The position numbers and the translations under genes were made by a program. The notes below the pieces were generated by a model, which worked only from the letters and a program-made list of their open reading frames with translations, was not told where the DNA came from and did no database searches. A stretch of 64,000 bases of DNA, taken from Pseudorasbora parva. Lineage: Eukaryota; Chordata; Actinopteri; Cypriniformes; Gobionidae. Positions within the stretch are counted from its first letter, which is position 1, and every line of letters starts with the position of its first letter. Below are positions 13,462-27,937 of this stretch, one piece after another. The stretch covers positions 14,027,861 through 14,091,860 of the forward strand of contig NC_090178.1 in assembly GCF_024679245.1 (NCBI RefSeq). The letters run 5' to 3'.

Positions 13462-16400
13462 ATGTTCACACGGCTGCTCTTTCTCTGGGTGACTGGGGCT
13501 TTGCTGCTGACCCTGAACTGGGGTAAGTACAAACCTGTCCCCCTTAACCTGTCACAGCCATATGTGCATATTATAAGATGCCATGGTGTCTAAAACATTT
13601 CTTATACACATGAAAATTAGGCTTTCCCTTTGTAGCTCTTAAACTTTGTTTTCCTTTCCAAATGGATTTGCCCTAAGCCTAGCTGGGCTTATTTAGTAGC
13701 AAAGTAGGCGACAGAGGAAATGTCCAAAAGTTTTAATGCTGTTTTACTGTTTCTTTTAGCAATTTGAGGAACAAAATGTGAGTCATGAGAAATGATCTTT
13801 CGTCATATTGCAGGAACTAAAATTGCTTACTTATCCTTAAAAAGTGTGATCAAAAGTGAGAGTAAAGATTTTTACATTGTTTATTTCAAATAAATTGCTT
13901 TTGTTTTAAACTTACAATTCATTCTATTTAAAAAAAATCTTGAAAAAAGTATCACATCTTGCACACAAATATTAGGCAGCACAACTGTTTACATTGATAA
14001 TAAAAATAAATGTTTCTTGAACACCAAATTATTTCTGAAGGATCATGTGAAATTGAAGATGAAATTCAGCGTTGCCATCACAGGAATAAAGTAAGATAGA
14101 AATGTGTGTTTAAAATTGTAATAATATTTCACAAAATTACTATTTTACTGCATTTTTGATCTAATAAATGCAGCAATGGTGAGCATAAGACTCACCAAGA
14201 CTTTTTCAAAAACATAAAAAAAATCTTAATGTCCCCAAACGTTTGAACAGTAGCATATGTAATAAATGAAACATTTTTTATTTATAAGTGCAGTTCTACT
14301 CTACAGTTGCTTCTGATGTGATAAAAATGTTGAGTGTAAATGTAGTTTGAGTTGATGCCCATTGGAGGGGTAACGCAAAAGAGCCTGCATTGGGCCTTAT
14401 CTGGTGGGGGGCATGGCTGGCATGGTTCACATAGATGGCATTTGCTGGGAATTTCCAACGCAATATTGTGGACATTATCTTCATCCTAAAGAATTCTGGA
14501 AGAATTTGAGAACGCTTGAACCCTGTTCTTGGCACATCCCGAACATAAGTGAAGCCAGTATGCCAACAGCATTGCCTAAGCATGAACATGACATTTAAAG
14601 GGATATGAACAACCCTTATATATCCCTATCCCTATATGTCATTGTTTATTTATTATTCATAACCTGTATGTTTTCTTGAGGGCGTGTAAATGATGACAGA
14701 TTTTTTGTTTCGTTTTTTGGTTGAACTATTTCTTACAACATTGTGCAATGACAGTATTTTTTCGAGTGTATTGCATGGCCTCTGATTAAACCAAGAAAAC
14801 ATGAAGAAACACATTCACACTGGCTTCATATTACACTCAACAAACTATAGCCCAAGGTAGTGTGTCTAAATAACAAAAGAAAGCATGGGAAGGAGGGAGG
14901 GAGGGAGGGATGAAAGGATTTGAGGGGGGAAAAAAATCATTGTTTAATCTTCTTAAAGGTTAGTGCACATCTATATCGTGTTTCTGCCTGTTGTAAAATG
15001 TAGGCAAAAATGAGCCTGTTAAATCAATAGAGTTTGCCAAGGCTGTCTCATTTGTTTCTGGTAGGAAAGATGTTTTAAAGAGATCTCTTCTTTGGGACCC
15101 TGTAAAGGCCAGTTCCAATAATGTCACCATAACAAAACCCATTCAAGTGTGGTGCCATTTGTCCTTCCAGGAATAATGTAGTTGTTTGAAAAATAGGGCT
15201 GTCATTTAAATGCTTTAATGGAAAAATAACGTTTTATAATAATTTAATGCACCTTCTTCAGATCTACGTAGGCCTAGTTCATCTTATTCAGTTCATTTCT
15301 TAGTTGATTGGTGTCAAACATGATGCAATGGCAACAACTCACTGCATGATGTATAGCCTATAGAATGCTGCTAGAACGTCTTTAGAATTCAAGATGGTGA
15401 AATAATTATATTATTCAAAATATTAAAGCTAAAATTAAATCAAAAATGTATTAAAAAGTAACCACACGAGTATCAAGCGCAATATTTCAGAGTGCTGTTT
15501 TTTATCCCGAACAGCACAAGTGCAAACGTGATATTGATTTTATACAACAGCTCAATAAATAAGTTAAGTGTTATATTTTACACACAATATTGTTTTTGCT
15601 AAAAAAAATTCACGAAGATATTACCTATAAGGCCAGAACCGAACTGTTGTGCACTCCGAGCAACACTCTGGGCCCTAATTTAAAGATCTGAGTGCATGGT
15701 CTGAAGTCCATAGCCCAGGTGGACTTAGGGTGTTTCCGAATCCACTTTTGCTGGCTTAACAATGGAAAAAAGAAAAAAAAAAGGTCTGTTACTTGCACCA
15801 TGACGGATTCACTGTTTTCATGGTGGAATCTGTGAGCCAAAAGACTGAACGCTAGCCTGACAAGCCAGACCCACATCAAGATGTTTGGTCTGGAAACTCA
15901 CCTTTGACAGGGCTCAATCCGAGGGGCGGGATAAACGGTTGTCTTTCAAACTCCCTCTGCACGCGATAGGAGAGCGCTACAACCAACCGGAGCAACGAAG
16001 GTGAAACAGAGCTTGTTGATAGATTAAACATTCGCCATATCCGGTCAGCAAAACTCTGAACACATCTTCCCTTCTTAAGAATGACTTCAGTGCCATTCCT
16101 TGTTCTTTTCTCAGAGAAAAGCTTAACTCCAAGTCTTCCAGAATTGCGGTAAAAGCTGATTCAAAAGACCGCCGCCGTTCGCCAGTTTCTGTGTTTACTA
16201 GAAGCACGCAAACGCAACGCAACTCGGCCGTCGTCATTATGGCCCCGCCCACCGACTCTATACACGATGTGATTGGTCTGGCAAGAGTTAGGGGAATACA
16301 GCTCAGAAGGGTATTGAGAGTTGCTAGATGACACTTGCGGGCAGATTAAATTTGCTGCCGCTAGGGTGCGTCTAGATTTCTAGGCTAACTGCATGCTTCT

Positions 16401-19400
16401 CCAGAGAGGAATCTTTTTAATTTTAATATATGGCATATATATGGCATGTTTGTGTGCTGCTGCGCATCCCTGTGTGTGTAATAAGCAGAGTGTATGCGTG
16501 TTTTGCACCCGCCTATAGGTGCATATTACTAACACACCCTTTAAATAACAAAAATACTGCGCTATTTACTTCAGACCAGTTTGTTGTTGGTCAATGGCAC
16601 AGTGGTTTTCAGTTGCCTAAAAATAGCAACACACCAACATCTGCGTCTGATCACACCTCGTTTTTAGACCAGCACGGGTGAACAGATGGGTGCGAGTGCA
16701 TTTGTTATTTAAACATGACGCAAGACGTGAAAATGATAACTGCGTCAGGAGGAAACATCATATTGCGCCTGACATCGGGATCAATCGGGATTGATTCAAT
16801 GCCCTATTCATAAAGAGAGCCATTAGGTGTGTTTTTAACTTGATCGATGTATGACATCCTCTTTTGTTGATTAGCTAAGTAATCTCCACCTGTGTCAATT
16901 ATCTGAAAATGCTCCTCCCGAATCTTTGTTAATAAAAACATCATATATCACATACAAGTTTTTACGCTCGCATGAGGTTGTTTTTAAGGCCATTCGAAAA
17001 AGGAATATTTAGCAAAACTGCAATAGAAACAGGTTTTTGCATTTACAGGTCACCTGGCATATGTAAAAATCAGTAATTCTTTAAAGAAGGCACTGTTGGA
17101 CAGACAACGAGAGAGCTAGGGTTCTTCATAAAAGACAAAAGAATTATGGGAATACAGAATTCTAAACGACACAGAAATGCCTCAGTGATGTTAAAGCAGT
17201 TTTCTTACTTAGTATTTCTTACTAAAATTTCTTAGATGTTTGGACTAGAAACTCAACCATTTTTTCATATTAAACTATGTTATTCCCTTAACTAAAACAT
17301 GTTGATGCATACCTCTCTTCTCTCAGTGCATGCACTTAATCTCTCTGACGCGCGGTGATGATCTGATAGCATTTAGCTTAGACCACTATAAACTGTCACG
17401 TCACAGACAAGGGAAAATGGTGCGAGGACTCAAGTGCAGAAAATGATATATTTATTTATAACAAATAAAACCTAAACTCAAAACAAAACCCACGAGGGGG
17501 AAAAACACATAATAGAATAATAAAATATAAACTTAAACAAACCAACAGAATCACGGGGAGGACGGGAGACGCAGACATTACACAAGGATCCAACCCAGAC
17601 TGACAAACACAAGGAGATTATAAAGGGAACAAACAAGGCAGATAATGAGGGAGAACAGGTGGGGCAAATAAACCAATAATCAGATAACAAGAAGGGCCGG
17701 GTTGACAGTAGACCGGAGACATGACAAAACCCACATGTGCACACAAGACAGGACAGGCATGTGACATAAACCCAGTTCATTCACTACCAAACAGAGATCA
17801 AGTTAGAAGCGACCAAACACCTCCACGTTTTCCCTATTTAAATACAGTTACACGAATAGTTGAACGATCAAGTATGATGACACAAAATAAAACGTGGTGC
17901 TTTTCTATGCGGATTAAAAAGGAGAACTATAATGTATGGCGGAATAGCACTTCTGAGAGTACTTCGAATCGGCGCAGTAAGAAGTCCCGGCTGAAAAATC
18001 CTCCCCTCACATCTCCCCCAAGGGGGTAATCTAGCGCTCGGAAAGCGTTCCACCCCTAGGGGCTGCCATTGCTAACCAAGCCATCACCTGCTGTTAGCAT
18101 CCCATTGACTCCCATTCATTTTTGAGTCACTTTGACAGTGAATAACTTTACATCTGAGATGTTTAAAGACTCCATTTGTCCATTGTTTATTTCTAAAGAA
18201 ACATGACAATGCATAAAAGGCTCCGTTACCTTGTATCTAACACTATCGCCCCGCAGAAGCTGTTTTTGTAAAAATAGGCTAACGATTGCGTCATAACCAA
18301 CGCGACTCTGTCGCACAGTTGAGAAATTACCGTATAGACCTGAGGAGACGCTCGCAGTCAATCTTTTACTGTCTATGAGACAGTCGGGGGGACGTGGAGA
18401 CATAAAGTCTGATAAAGTCAAGGGGGAAGAATGGGGAGAAGCCCATAGTGAGCCAAAAGCAACGGGAGAAAATATTTAAACAACGTGATTCAGCTTTCTC
18501 TTTCCACAACTACTAGAAGACCTACAGCTGTCAGACAGGAGGCTCACGTCACATCTACGTCCTCAAGCTCAGTCTGAGCCTGCTCAGTTCGCTCAGCCAT
18601 CAGGAAGTGAGCGCCCCTAGGTTGACTTCATTATTTCGCCGTTGACGTCAATGGGATCGCTCAGTCCATTTCTTTTACTGTCTATGATCTCCCCCTCCCT
18701 CTCATTTCTGTCAATAGGGGGGAGGGTGAGATGTGAGGGAGGAGGTTTAATTTTTTTAAAATTTGGACTAGAAAAAATACAAAAATACAAAGTAAGAAAA
18801 GCATTTTTTTTTTTGCACTGTACGTGGCCGCTCACAAGTATAAGGGGCTTTCCTTGCCATTAATGCTTGTGTGATACACCCATGTGTAATCACAATGGAA
18901 TGTTTGTTGATAACACGCCTAAGTCTCCTTCAGTTTAAAATAATGGCTAATGGTGCTAATGGTGTCCGCAGTGCTGTCCTTTTGTTTTTAGAGCATAAAA
19001 TGAACAATGTCCCTAAAGAAGTGTGTTTCTGCTAGTAAGGGAAAGATAACCTTGTTCAGCTTCCCAAATAACGCAGGGTTAAGGAAACAGTGGATGCAGT
19101 TTATTTTTCCGGAGCAGCAACAGAGTTCTGCAAGTGTGTTTGTTCGACCCCGTTCACAAATTGAAACTGCAGGCGGGGTGTAAGTACATATAATATAACC
19201 AACAGAAATGTATAGTGAATCGAAGGTTATCCAGGGATAATGCCATGATGTGTGGGTGTGTACTTCTGATTTTTTACCTCTGCCCACTACATGAGTTTGG
19301 CTGTTTTCATAAAGAATCGGTAGAGCGTATCTGTTTTTTTTTAATAAATATGATAAAACTAAAGACCCTTCAGAGATATTAAGGATGCAATTCTACTCTA

Positions 19401-22400
19401 TATGTACTCAAGATTAACATGAGATTTGCAGAAACCTGTATGTGCAATGTTAAACCTACTAACATCCTTTGCTATGATTTTTGGAATGACTTCTAGCGAG
19501 ATGGGGAAAAAACGTTTTAGTCATAACATTGGTTAATGGAAACGCTGTCATTTCGCAATAGTTTTTTTATCCACGTTTAGAAAATATTGTACAAGTAAAA
19601 TATTGAAAATCTATAATGAAAACCTTGCTAATGAGTTTTATATTCTTATAGAGTATCAATAGTTTGCCCCAAAATATATATATATATTTTTTTACATTTT
19701 CTGCCTTTTACATTTACATTTAGTCACCCTTGTGTTGTTCTTTTGCAGAACATAAAAGATATTTTGAAGTATTTTTCAATTAATTATTGCCACATCATTT
19801 AATTAATTAGATAAAAATGTAATCGCTTGACAGCCCTACTGAAAATACACAAAGAAATAAAAATATTATTTGACAATCATAATATTGTGGTTGAGAATGA
19901 TGGAATTGGACACAATGGACTTGCAATGTTAAGTGGTTTCTGGAAAAAACATCAATGGAAAAGCACCAATGAAAGAAAGAAAGAATGTTCAAATTAGAAG
20001 GACATAAACACAGAAAAGTCCAAACAAAAAAGAAAGTCCATTTGATCGTCATCTACAGTAAAAGTTTTTTTTTTTTTTATCTTGTGGATGACCTTTTTAC
20101 AGACTCCACAGGCTGCTGCTGGAACTCATCAGTCCTCTGGCTGTTTTGTTATCTGACTCTCGTTCTCTCTCATTGAGCCTATCTTTGGAATGAATCATTG
20201 CATCACTTGAACACAGGCCCAGAGTACATCATAACTTTTCCATTCTTTGCTGAAGTAAAAGATAATATAAACACAATAAATAATAATAGTTGCCCACTCA
20301 AATAGTTTTAATTGATAAAGTTAAAAAAGCAAAAACATAATTAAAATTCAAAGATGTACACCGATCAGGCATTGTTCCCCATTTTGCTGCCAAAACAGCT
20401 CTGACCTGTCTAGGCATGAACTCCACTAGACCCCTGAAGGTGTGCTGTGGTGTCTGGCACCAAGATGTTAGGAGCAGATCCTTTAAGTACTGTAAGTTGC
20501 GAGGTGGGGCCTCCATGGATCGGACTTGTTTGTTTAGCACATCCCACAGATGCTCGATTGGATTGAGATCTGGGAATTTGGAGGACAAGTCAACACCTCA
20601 AACGTGCTCTTGTGCTCCTCAAAAAAATTCTGAACCATTTTGTTTGTGGCAGAGTGCATTATCCTGCTGAAAGAGGCCACAGCCACCAGGGAACACCGTT
20701 TCCATGAAAGGGTGTACATGGTCTGCAACAATGCTTAAGTAGGTGGTATGTGTCAAAGTAACATCCACGTGGATGACAGGACCCAAAGATTCCCAGCAGA
20801 ACATTGCCCAAAGCACACTTGTGTCCACCAGTTTGCCGTCTTCCCATAGAGCATCCTGGTGCAATGTGTTCCTCTGGTAAGTGATGCACACGCACCCAGC
20901 CATCCATGTGATGTAAAATAAAATGTGATTCATCAGACCTTCCATTCCTATGTGGTTCAGTTCTGATGCTCACGTGTCCACTGTTGGCGCTTTTGGCAGT
21001 GGAGAGGGGTCAGCATGGGCACCCTGACCGGTCTGCGTCTATGCAGCGCCATACACAACAAACTGCAATGCATTGTGTATTCTGACACCTTTCTATCAGA
21101 ACCAGCATTAACTTTGTGAGCAATTTGAGCTACAGTAGCAAGTGGTTGCTTCATGATAAATTTACTTATAGTACTCATATTGACAGCCTTTAAAAAAAAT
21201 TGAGACTATAGTTGAGCTTTTATTTTTGTAAAAAAAAAAAAAAAAGTTTTCCTTTTTTGTTTAAAAAGCTAGTGGAAATAGTGGAAAGTATATTTTTGTC
21301 AGTTTTGGACTAAAGTGATATAATATAAGTGATATATATATATATATATGCATGCGCCTTTGAATATTTAAAATAAAATGGGATGTAGTCTATCATGCTG
21401 CTTTACAATGCGTTATGGTGCAAGTGTCTGTACTTTATATGAAATGACAAAATGGACTTATTTTTGCTAGAGGAGGAAAAACCCTATGTTGACTTTTATT
21501 TTAAAAGCTCTACTGGGCAGATTACCACAGCTGCCCTTATTTGCATATTTAAACATAACATTTCAGAAAACTTGTACTACTTTTTTTGTTACTTTATTTA
21601 ATCAATCAACTGGAGAAGTATTGTGATATGGTAGTCATTTTTTTTTAATTTTTTTTTTTTTTAACCATATTCACCTGTGGTGTCTTGCCTAAAAGTTGAA
21701 TTAAGATTTCTAAGAGAGTATAATTTGTTTTATTTTTATAATGATTCTAAACTATATGATTTATCGTTGTCCCATTCAGGATTATAACATAGTTAACTAA
21801 AACTAAAACCATAAAACACTTGTTCAAAAAAAAGTTCAAAGTGAAATAAAATATTAAAAAAATATAAAAATTTCCACATTCAAACGATCTGTAGTTTATT
21901 TTGCTGGTTAACTGTTCATTATGCCTTACATGTTTATTGTTGTATGATTATTTCTTAATAAAATAAAATGATTTTGTCAAATTCTCTCAGGTACTGCATT
22001 TGGCACCGATGAGTCTGAAGACATCACGCCAACACCAGACTACGACTTTAACTCTACGTTCGACTACTATATGTACAGTAAGTTCCCATTATATTTTTGA
22101 CTACTGGTGAGTGCATTTATCCAACAGCAGTGCTGAAGTCTTCTGAGGTTATTCTCAATACAGTCTGAGATTTACCTATTTATTATCAATACGTCCAGGA
22201 TATGTCCATTGACGGTCTGACAAGCAATGTTGCCTACAGTATTATGGAATATCTGACCAGCATTTAATGGCACAATTTTGACCAATCAGAATCGAGCATT
22301 CCAGAGGTCTGTGTAATAAAAAATGATGGATAATGTTAACCAATATTCAGACGCTGTTTTATCAAAGTCACATTTGGTCTTGATTCTGGCATGTAACGCT

Positions 22401-25400
22401 TCATTTTTATGATCCAGTCGTACAGTTTGCACAATTCCCAATTGATGCCTTAGGTTTTCCTTAGGTTTAGAAAATGTGTAATGTTATCAAATTAAAATTG
22501 GTTGCAAAAAATAGCATAATTATTTTTTATGGCTTGTTTCCATTTCAGATGGGACTTTTAATTATGAGGTATATGAAGTTCTCCACAAATCTCAAAATCA
22601 AGAGAACACGGTAAAGTGGCATAAACTCTATTTTAATGTTTTCCATTTAATGTTTTCCAGGCATCACATTTCTAAAAGGCCATTAACCACCTTTTTTCTT
22701 TATTTGATTCTTGTGACAATTGAATTGAATATAATTTAATTGGCTGATTGTCACTGCATTAAGTGAAAAAATAGTAATTAAACAGACACATACGTACATA
22801 AATTATTCAGACCCCTTCCATTTTTCACTCTTTGTTGCAGCCATTTGCTAAAATCATTGAAGTACATTTTTTTTATCATGAATGTACACAGCACCCCATA
22901 TTGACAGAATTGTTGACATATTTGCAGATTTATTTAAAAAGAAAAACTGAAATATCACATGGTCCTAAGCAGTGGCAATTTCTTTAAGACTGCAAGGGAA
23001 GCTCGGCTTCCCTTATAATGTCACAAAATTAATGGTCAAATATGTACTATTGTATTAATATTTTATTGACTAAAAATGCGTTAGAAAACGTTCATCTCAA
23101 AGACGAGTTTGTTCAGAATCAGTTACATATAGCAGGTCGGCTGACTCGATTTCCTTCTCATACATTCCCGCAGCGTCACAGTGCATTTCCCTATTGAAGC
23201 CCAGCGTCCATTGACTTCAATGGGGCTGCTTTGAACGTTTTTTTTCAGCGCTTCGAAACTAGACGGTCATTGGATAAACGCTGCGATTATGTCCCGCCCA
23301 CGGACGCTCAGCGTCTCTGGGGGTGAATGGGGAGTGGGCTGGCCCGGACTCCGAGCTTCTGCGTGATGATTGGAGGGTCTGTCGAGAGACTGCATCTCCT
23401 TTTGACTGACAGCGATTCTGTACTATAAGGAATCACTGAGGCTATTCGCGCTCAGTCTCATCGCGGATTTCTCAAGTTCAGTCGAAATAAAAACTACTGC
23501 AACCTATTTCTTTGATATTTGCTTGGCGAAATTGCTTGATTTTCATCATACATTACACACAATTATACACCACATTCCTTGTTTCAGTTTTACAGAGTTT
23601 AATATTTTAAAGCTCTGCTGGCCATTGAGAGGACACTGGTCAAGTCACTTCAAAAGACTCCTAGTTGGTACGACAGGGTCACAGACCATTTTCTTGACAC
23701 TCATATATTCTCTTTCTTGAGAGAATATGCCTGTCTTGTCTGTTTTGGTTTAGCTTGTGTTTCTCCACAGTTCGGTTAATTAGTCAGTCACCTGTGCCTT
23801 GTCCATCACCTGCACCTTGTTATCCTCATATGCCCTGTGTATTTAAACCCTCAGTCCACTGGAAGCACACACCCGGGACTTTCTCCAGCTCGTGTGCCTG
23901 TCCCGTTTCCCACACCGCTCGCTTATTGTGTTCTACTACGCTGGCCTGAGCGAGCGGTCTAAGGCACAAGTTCCAGTGGGTGTTTCAAAGGAAGACTTTG
24001 CAGCATTTGTGGAGTGGGTACTGGTAAGTAACCACTCGCCATTGACCATCGGCCCCGCTGAGGAGGACAGCATTACCAGTCCTACTTCACCACTGCCAGA
24101 GATCAGCAAGTGACGCAACGGAGAAGTTGCACGAGCCCACCGCAGACCGTGGGGACTGACCACCACAGAGAACGAGCTCGTACCGAGGACAAGGACGGAG
24201 GGTGTCATCGCAATGGAGCCCCGACCACCAACAGAGGTCTGACCAAGTGCATGAGCCAGAAACGCCGTACATTGCTGAGGGAGACATTGTGGAGTTCGAG
24301 GGCTGAGAGGAAAGCCCCGCCCACAACACCTCTACAGTGGATGAGTTGCAGGAAGTCGCAAGCAGTCCCACAGAAGAATTGAGGAAGGCTTTTGAGGTGG
24401 ACCTAATTGACTTTTTCGGAGAGGTTTTTCCAGTGTCCCCTTTATCTCCTGAGGTTTAAAAATTTCCACCCAGCCTCCCTCTCCCGCCTCCTTAGTTGGT
24501 CCATTCCTCAGTGCTTCCTTTGCTGCTGCCCTGCCGCCCCTCTGCGCCACCCACATGCTGTGTGGAGACGCAGCGTGTCTTCTGGCCACCAGCTCTTTCC
24601 GGCACTGAGTCCTGTCTCCGCCTGCAGCCTCGGTGTCCCCTGCTCCGCCTCGGCCTGTCGACTCTTCGGTGCCCCCTTGCCTCCTTCCTCCTTCAGCTCC
24701 ACCGGAAACCATCGGCCATATGGCTTCTCCAGGCTCACTCGTCTCTCTGGCTTCGCCTTGGTCAGTCGTCGACCTGCCTTCGCCTGCGGCTTAATCTGGC
24801 TGTGCCTTTGTCCTCGGTACCTCTGGATCAGCTGCTGCCCTCTGGTTCACCGGTTCCAGCTCGGGTGCTCATCGCTGCGGTGTCACCTCGATCTTCAGGA
24901 CCAACGTCTTCGCGGGGGCTCCTCGGCTCCATCAGAGGCTCCTTCTCCATTGGTCATCCCAGGACGTCATCCTCCTCACAGTCAACTCCTCCATGGCTCC
25001 TCCCACCATTGACTCGTCTCAGAGATGCAGTAGGGAGATCGGAATAAGTTGTAGAAAGTCAACCATCAATGCAGCCCTCCAGTAGTTGGGGCTTTATGGC
25101 AGAGTGGCCCGACAGAAGTCTCTCCTCAGTGCAAGACACATGAAAGTTTGCTAAAAAAACACATGAAGGACTTCAAGATGGTGAGAAATAAGATTCTCAG
25201 GTTTGATGAGACCAATATCATTTTTTTTGGCCTTAATACTAATTGGTATGTGTGGAGGAAAATTTCTCCTGTCCAATACAGTTCCAACAGTGAAGCATGG
25301 TGGTGGCAGCATCATGTTGTGAGGGTGTTTTTCCGCTGCAGGGACAGGATGACTGGTTGCAATTGAGGAAAAGATGAACACGGTCAAGTACAGGGATATC

Positions 25401-27873
25401 CTAGACGAAAACCTTCTCTACAGTGCTCAAGACTGGGTCGAAGGTTCCCCTTATAATAAGGGAATAATGAAATATCAATCAAAATAATGAAGGAGTGGCT
25501 TCACAACAACTTGGGCTCAGCCAGAGCCTGAATGGTAGACGATCGCCAAATCCAGGTGTGAAAAACTTGTTGCATCTTTCCCAAAAAGACTCATGGCTGA
25601 ATTAGATCAAAAGGGCGCTTCTACTAAATACTGAGCAAAGGGTCTGAATACTTAGAACCATGTGGTATTTCAGCTTTTCTTTTTTAAAGGGTGGTAAAAC
25701 CCATTCTTTTGAAGGCCTGATTGTGTTTGTGAGGTGCACTGTAAGATATATTCATGCTTTGTTTAAAAAAAAAAGCATTATTTTTCATATATTTTACCTT
25801 TATTCTACACTGCTCTGTCCCTTCTTGTAAAAACGGTCTGATGGTTTCCGGGTTCTATGAAGCCCGTCCCTCAAATATATGCAATGGGCTCAGATTGGTT
25901 AGCTGGCCCTTCTGTGTTCTGATTCGCTAACTGCCTAGTGCACGTGTTTGTAGATCGGTAAGTTATCACGAGCTGTGGGCGGGGTGCCACCATTAAATTT
26001 TTTCAACACTGAGGCCATCCTTCAAAATATTCTTGATTGCCGTAACCTGACCGATCCTGTCAATTTAGGACTGACTTAAATTTTGGGATTTTTTTTGCTT
26101 TTAGTTCGACCGACTTGCCGGTTGTAAATTTGCGTTACGACCGACCAATATCTTTTTTTTACTCTTCAAACAACTAATACAAAAGCAATAAAATGATATT
26201 AAAGATGTGGTAAAAACATTATTTTGAAGGCCTGATTGTGTTTGTGGGGTGCACAGTAACATGTGTTCATGCTTCGTTTAAAAAAAAAAAAAAAGCATTA
26301 TTTTTGTCCCTTCTTGTAAAAACGGTCTGATGGTTTCCGGGTTTTATGAAGCCAGTCCTTCAAAAATACGCAGTGGGCTCAGATTGGTTAGCTCAAAATT
26401 AGCAAATTGCTTCTAGCTTCAAAAGACATCGCACCGACATGAAAGCACCTGTACACCCGTGCGCTTGACCCTTTTCCTACAGCTCTAGTAAAAGTAAATA
26501 CCTCTGTTCTAAGTCCTCTGATTACCACTATAATAAACCACTCCTTCCAGTCTGGCAATGTTCCATCTGCCCTAAAAACTGCCATAATCAGACCACTTCT
26601 CAAAAAGCCCACCCTTGACCCAGATGCGCTTGCAAATTACAGGCCCATTTCCAATCTCCCATTCATCTCCAAAGTACTGGAAAAAGTTGTAGCTTCCCAC
26701 CAGGATCATCTAAAATACAACAATCTTTTCAAAAAATTTCAGTCTGGTTTCTGTTCTGCACACAGTACAGAAACAGCCCTGGTTAGAGTCACAAATAACC
26801 TACGGATGACAGCTGATGCAGGCTCACCATCCCTCCTCATACTCCTCGATCTGTCAGCTGCTTTCGATACAGTGGATCATGGCATACTCCTTAACCAGCT
26901 GCATCATACCATTGGACTCACTGACACTGCTCTAAACTGGTTTAAATCATACCTCACTAACAGAACATTTCACTCGGAAGTGCAAGTCCCGGGAACACAC
27001 AGTTACCTGCGGGGTCCCTCAGGGGTCAGTCCTTGGCCCCATTCTCTTCATCATTTACATCACCCCCCTCGGCCATGTTATTAGCCACTATGAAGTCTCA
27101 TTTCACTGCTATGCTGATGACACACAACTGTAAATGAAATCAAAAACACACACCTCTGCAATCTCCCCAAAATCATCTCCGTCTTCAACACTCACTGCCT
27201 GTCTGGAGGAGATAAGGGTGTGGATGAAGCACAACTTCCTCCAGTTAAACAGCTCTAAAACTGAGGCAATACTTGTTGGCACACCACATCAAACACAGTC
27301 TTCCTCCATAACTGGTATAACTATCTCTGGTCAGGACATTCCCCTCTCCACAACTGTCACCAATCTTGATGTAAGATTTGACCCACAACTCAGCTTTGAA
27401 GCCCATATAAAAAACCTCTGCAAGACATCTTTTAATCATTGAGTGTTCAAAAAATTCGATCACATAACACCCATTCTCCATTTACTTCACTGGCTTCCTG
27501 TTTGCGTCAGGATTGAATATAAGGTCTCCCTTCTAACCCACCAGTGCATCAATGGAAATGCCCCCTCCTATCTGAAAGAACTTCTCACACCTTCAACTAC
27601 TCGATCAATTCGTTCAACAAACTCAAACCTCCTCCTTCTTCCCAAAACTAAGCTCAGCACTATGGGTGATCAGGCCTTCTGTTTTGCCGCTCCTCGGATT
27701 TGGAATGCACCTCAAGCTCTTGAGACTTTTAAAAAAGGACTTAAAACTTTTTTTTCTAGGAGAACGTATGTCTTTTAACTATTAAATCTATTAGTATTTT
27801 ACAATTTTTTAAATGATTTTAAATGTAGCACTTTGAGATTTGTTCCAAATGTAAAGTTCAATACAAATAAAAT

Positions 27874-27937
<64 letters not shown>

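Noticed and set aside
24407..25047. 201-aa and 183-aa overlapping open frames
   Set aside because: GC-rich repeat sequence open in several frames with no domain; kept as a repeat segment and not as genes.
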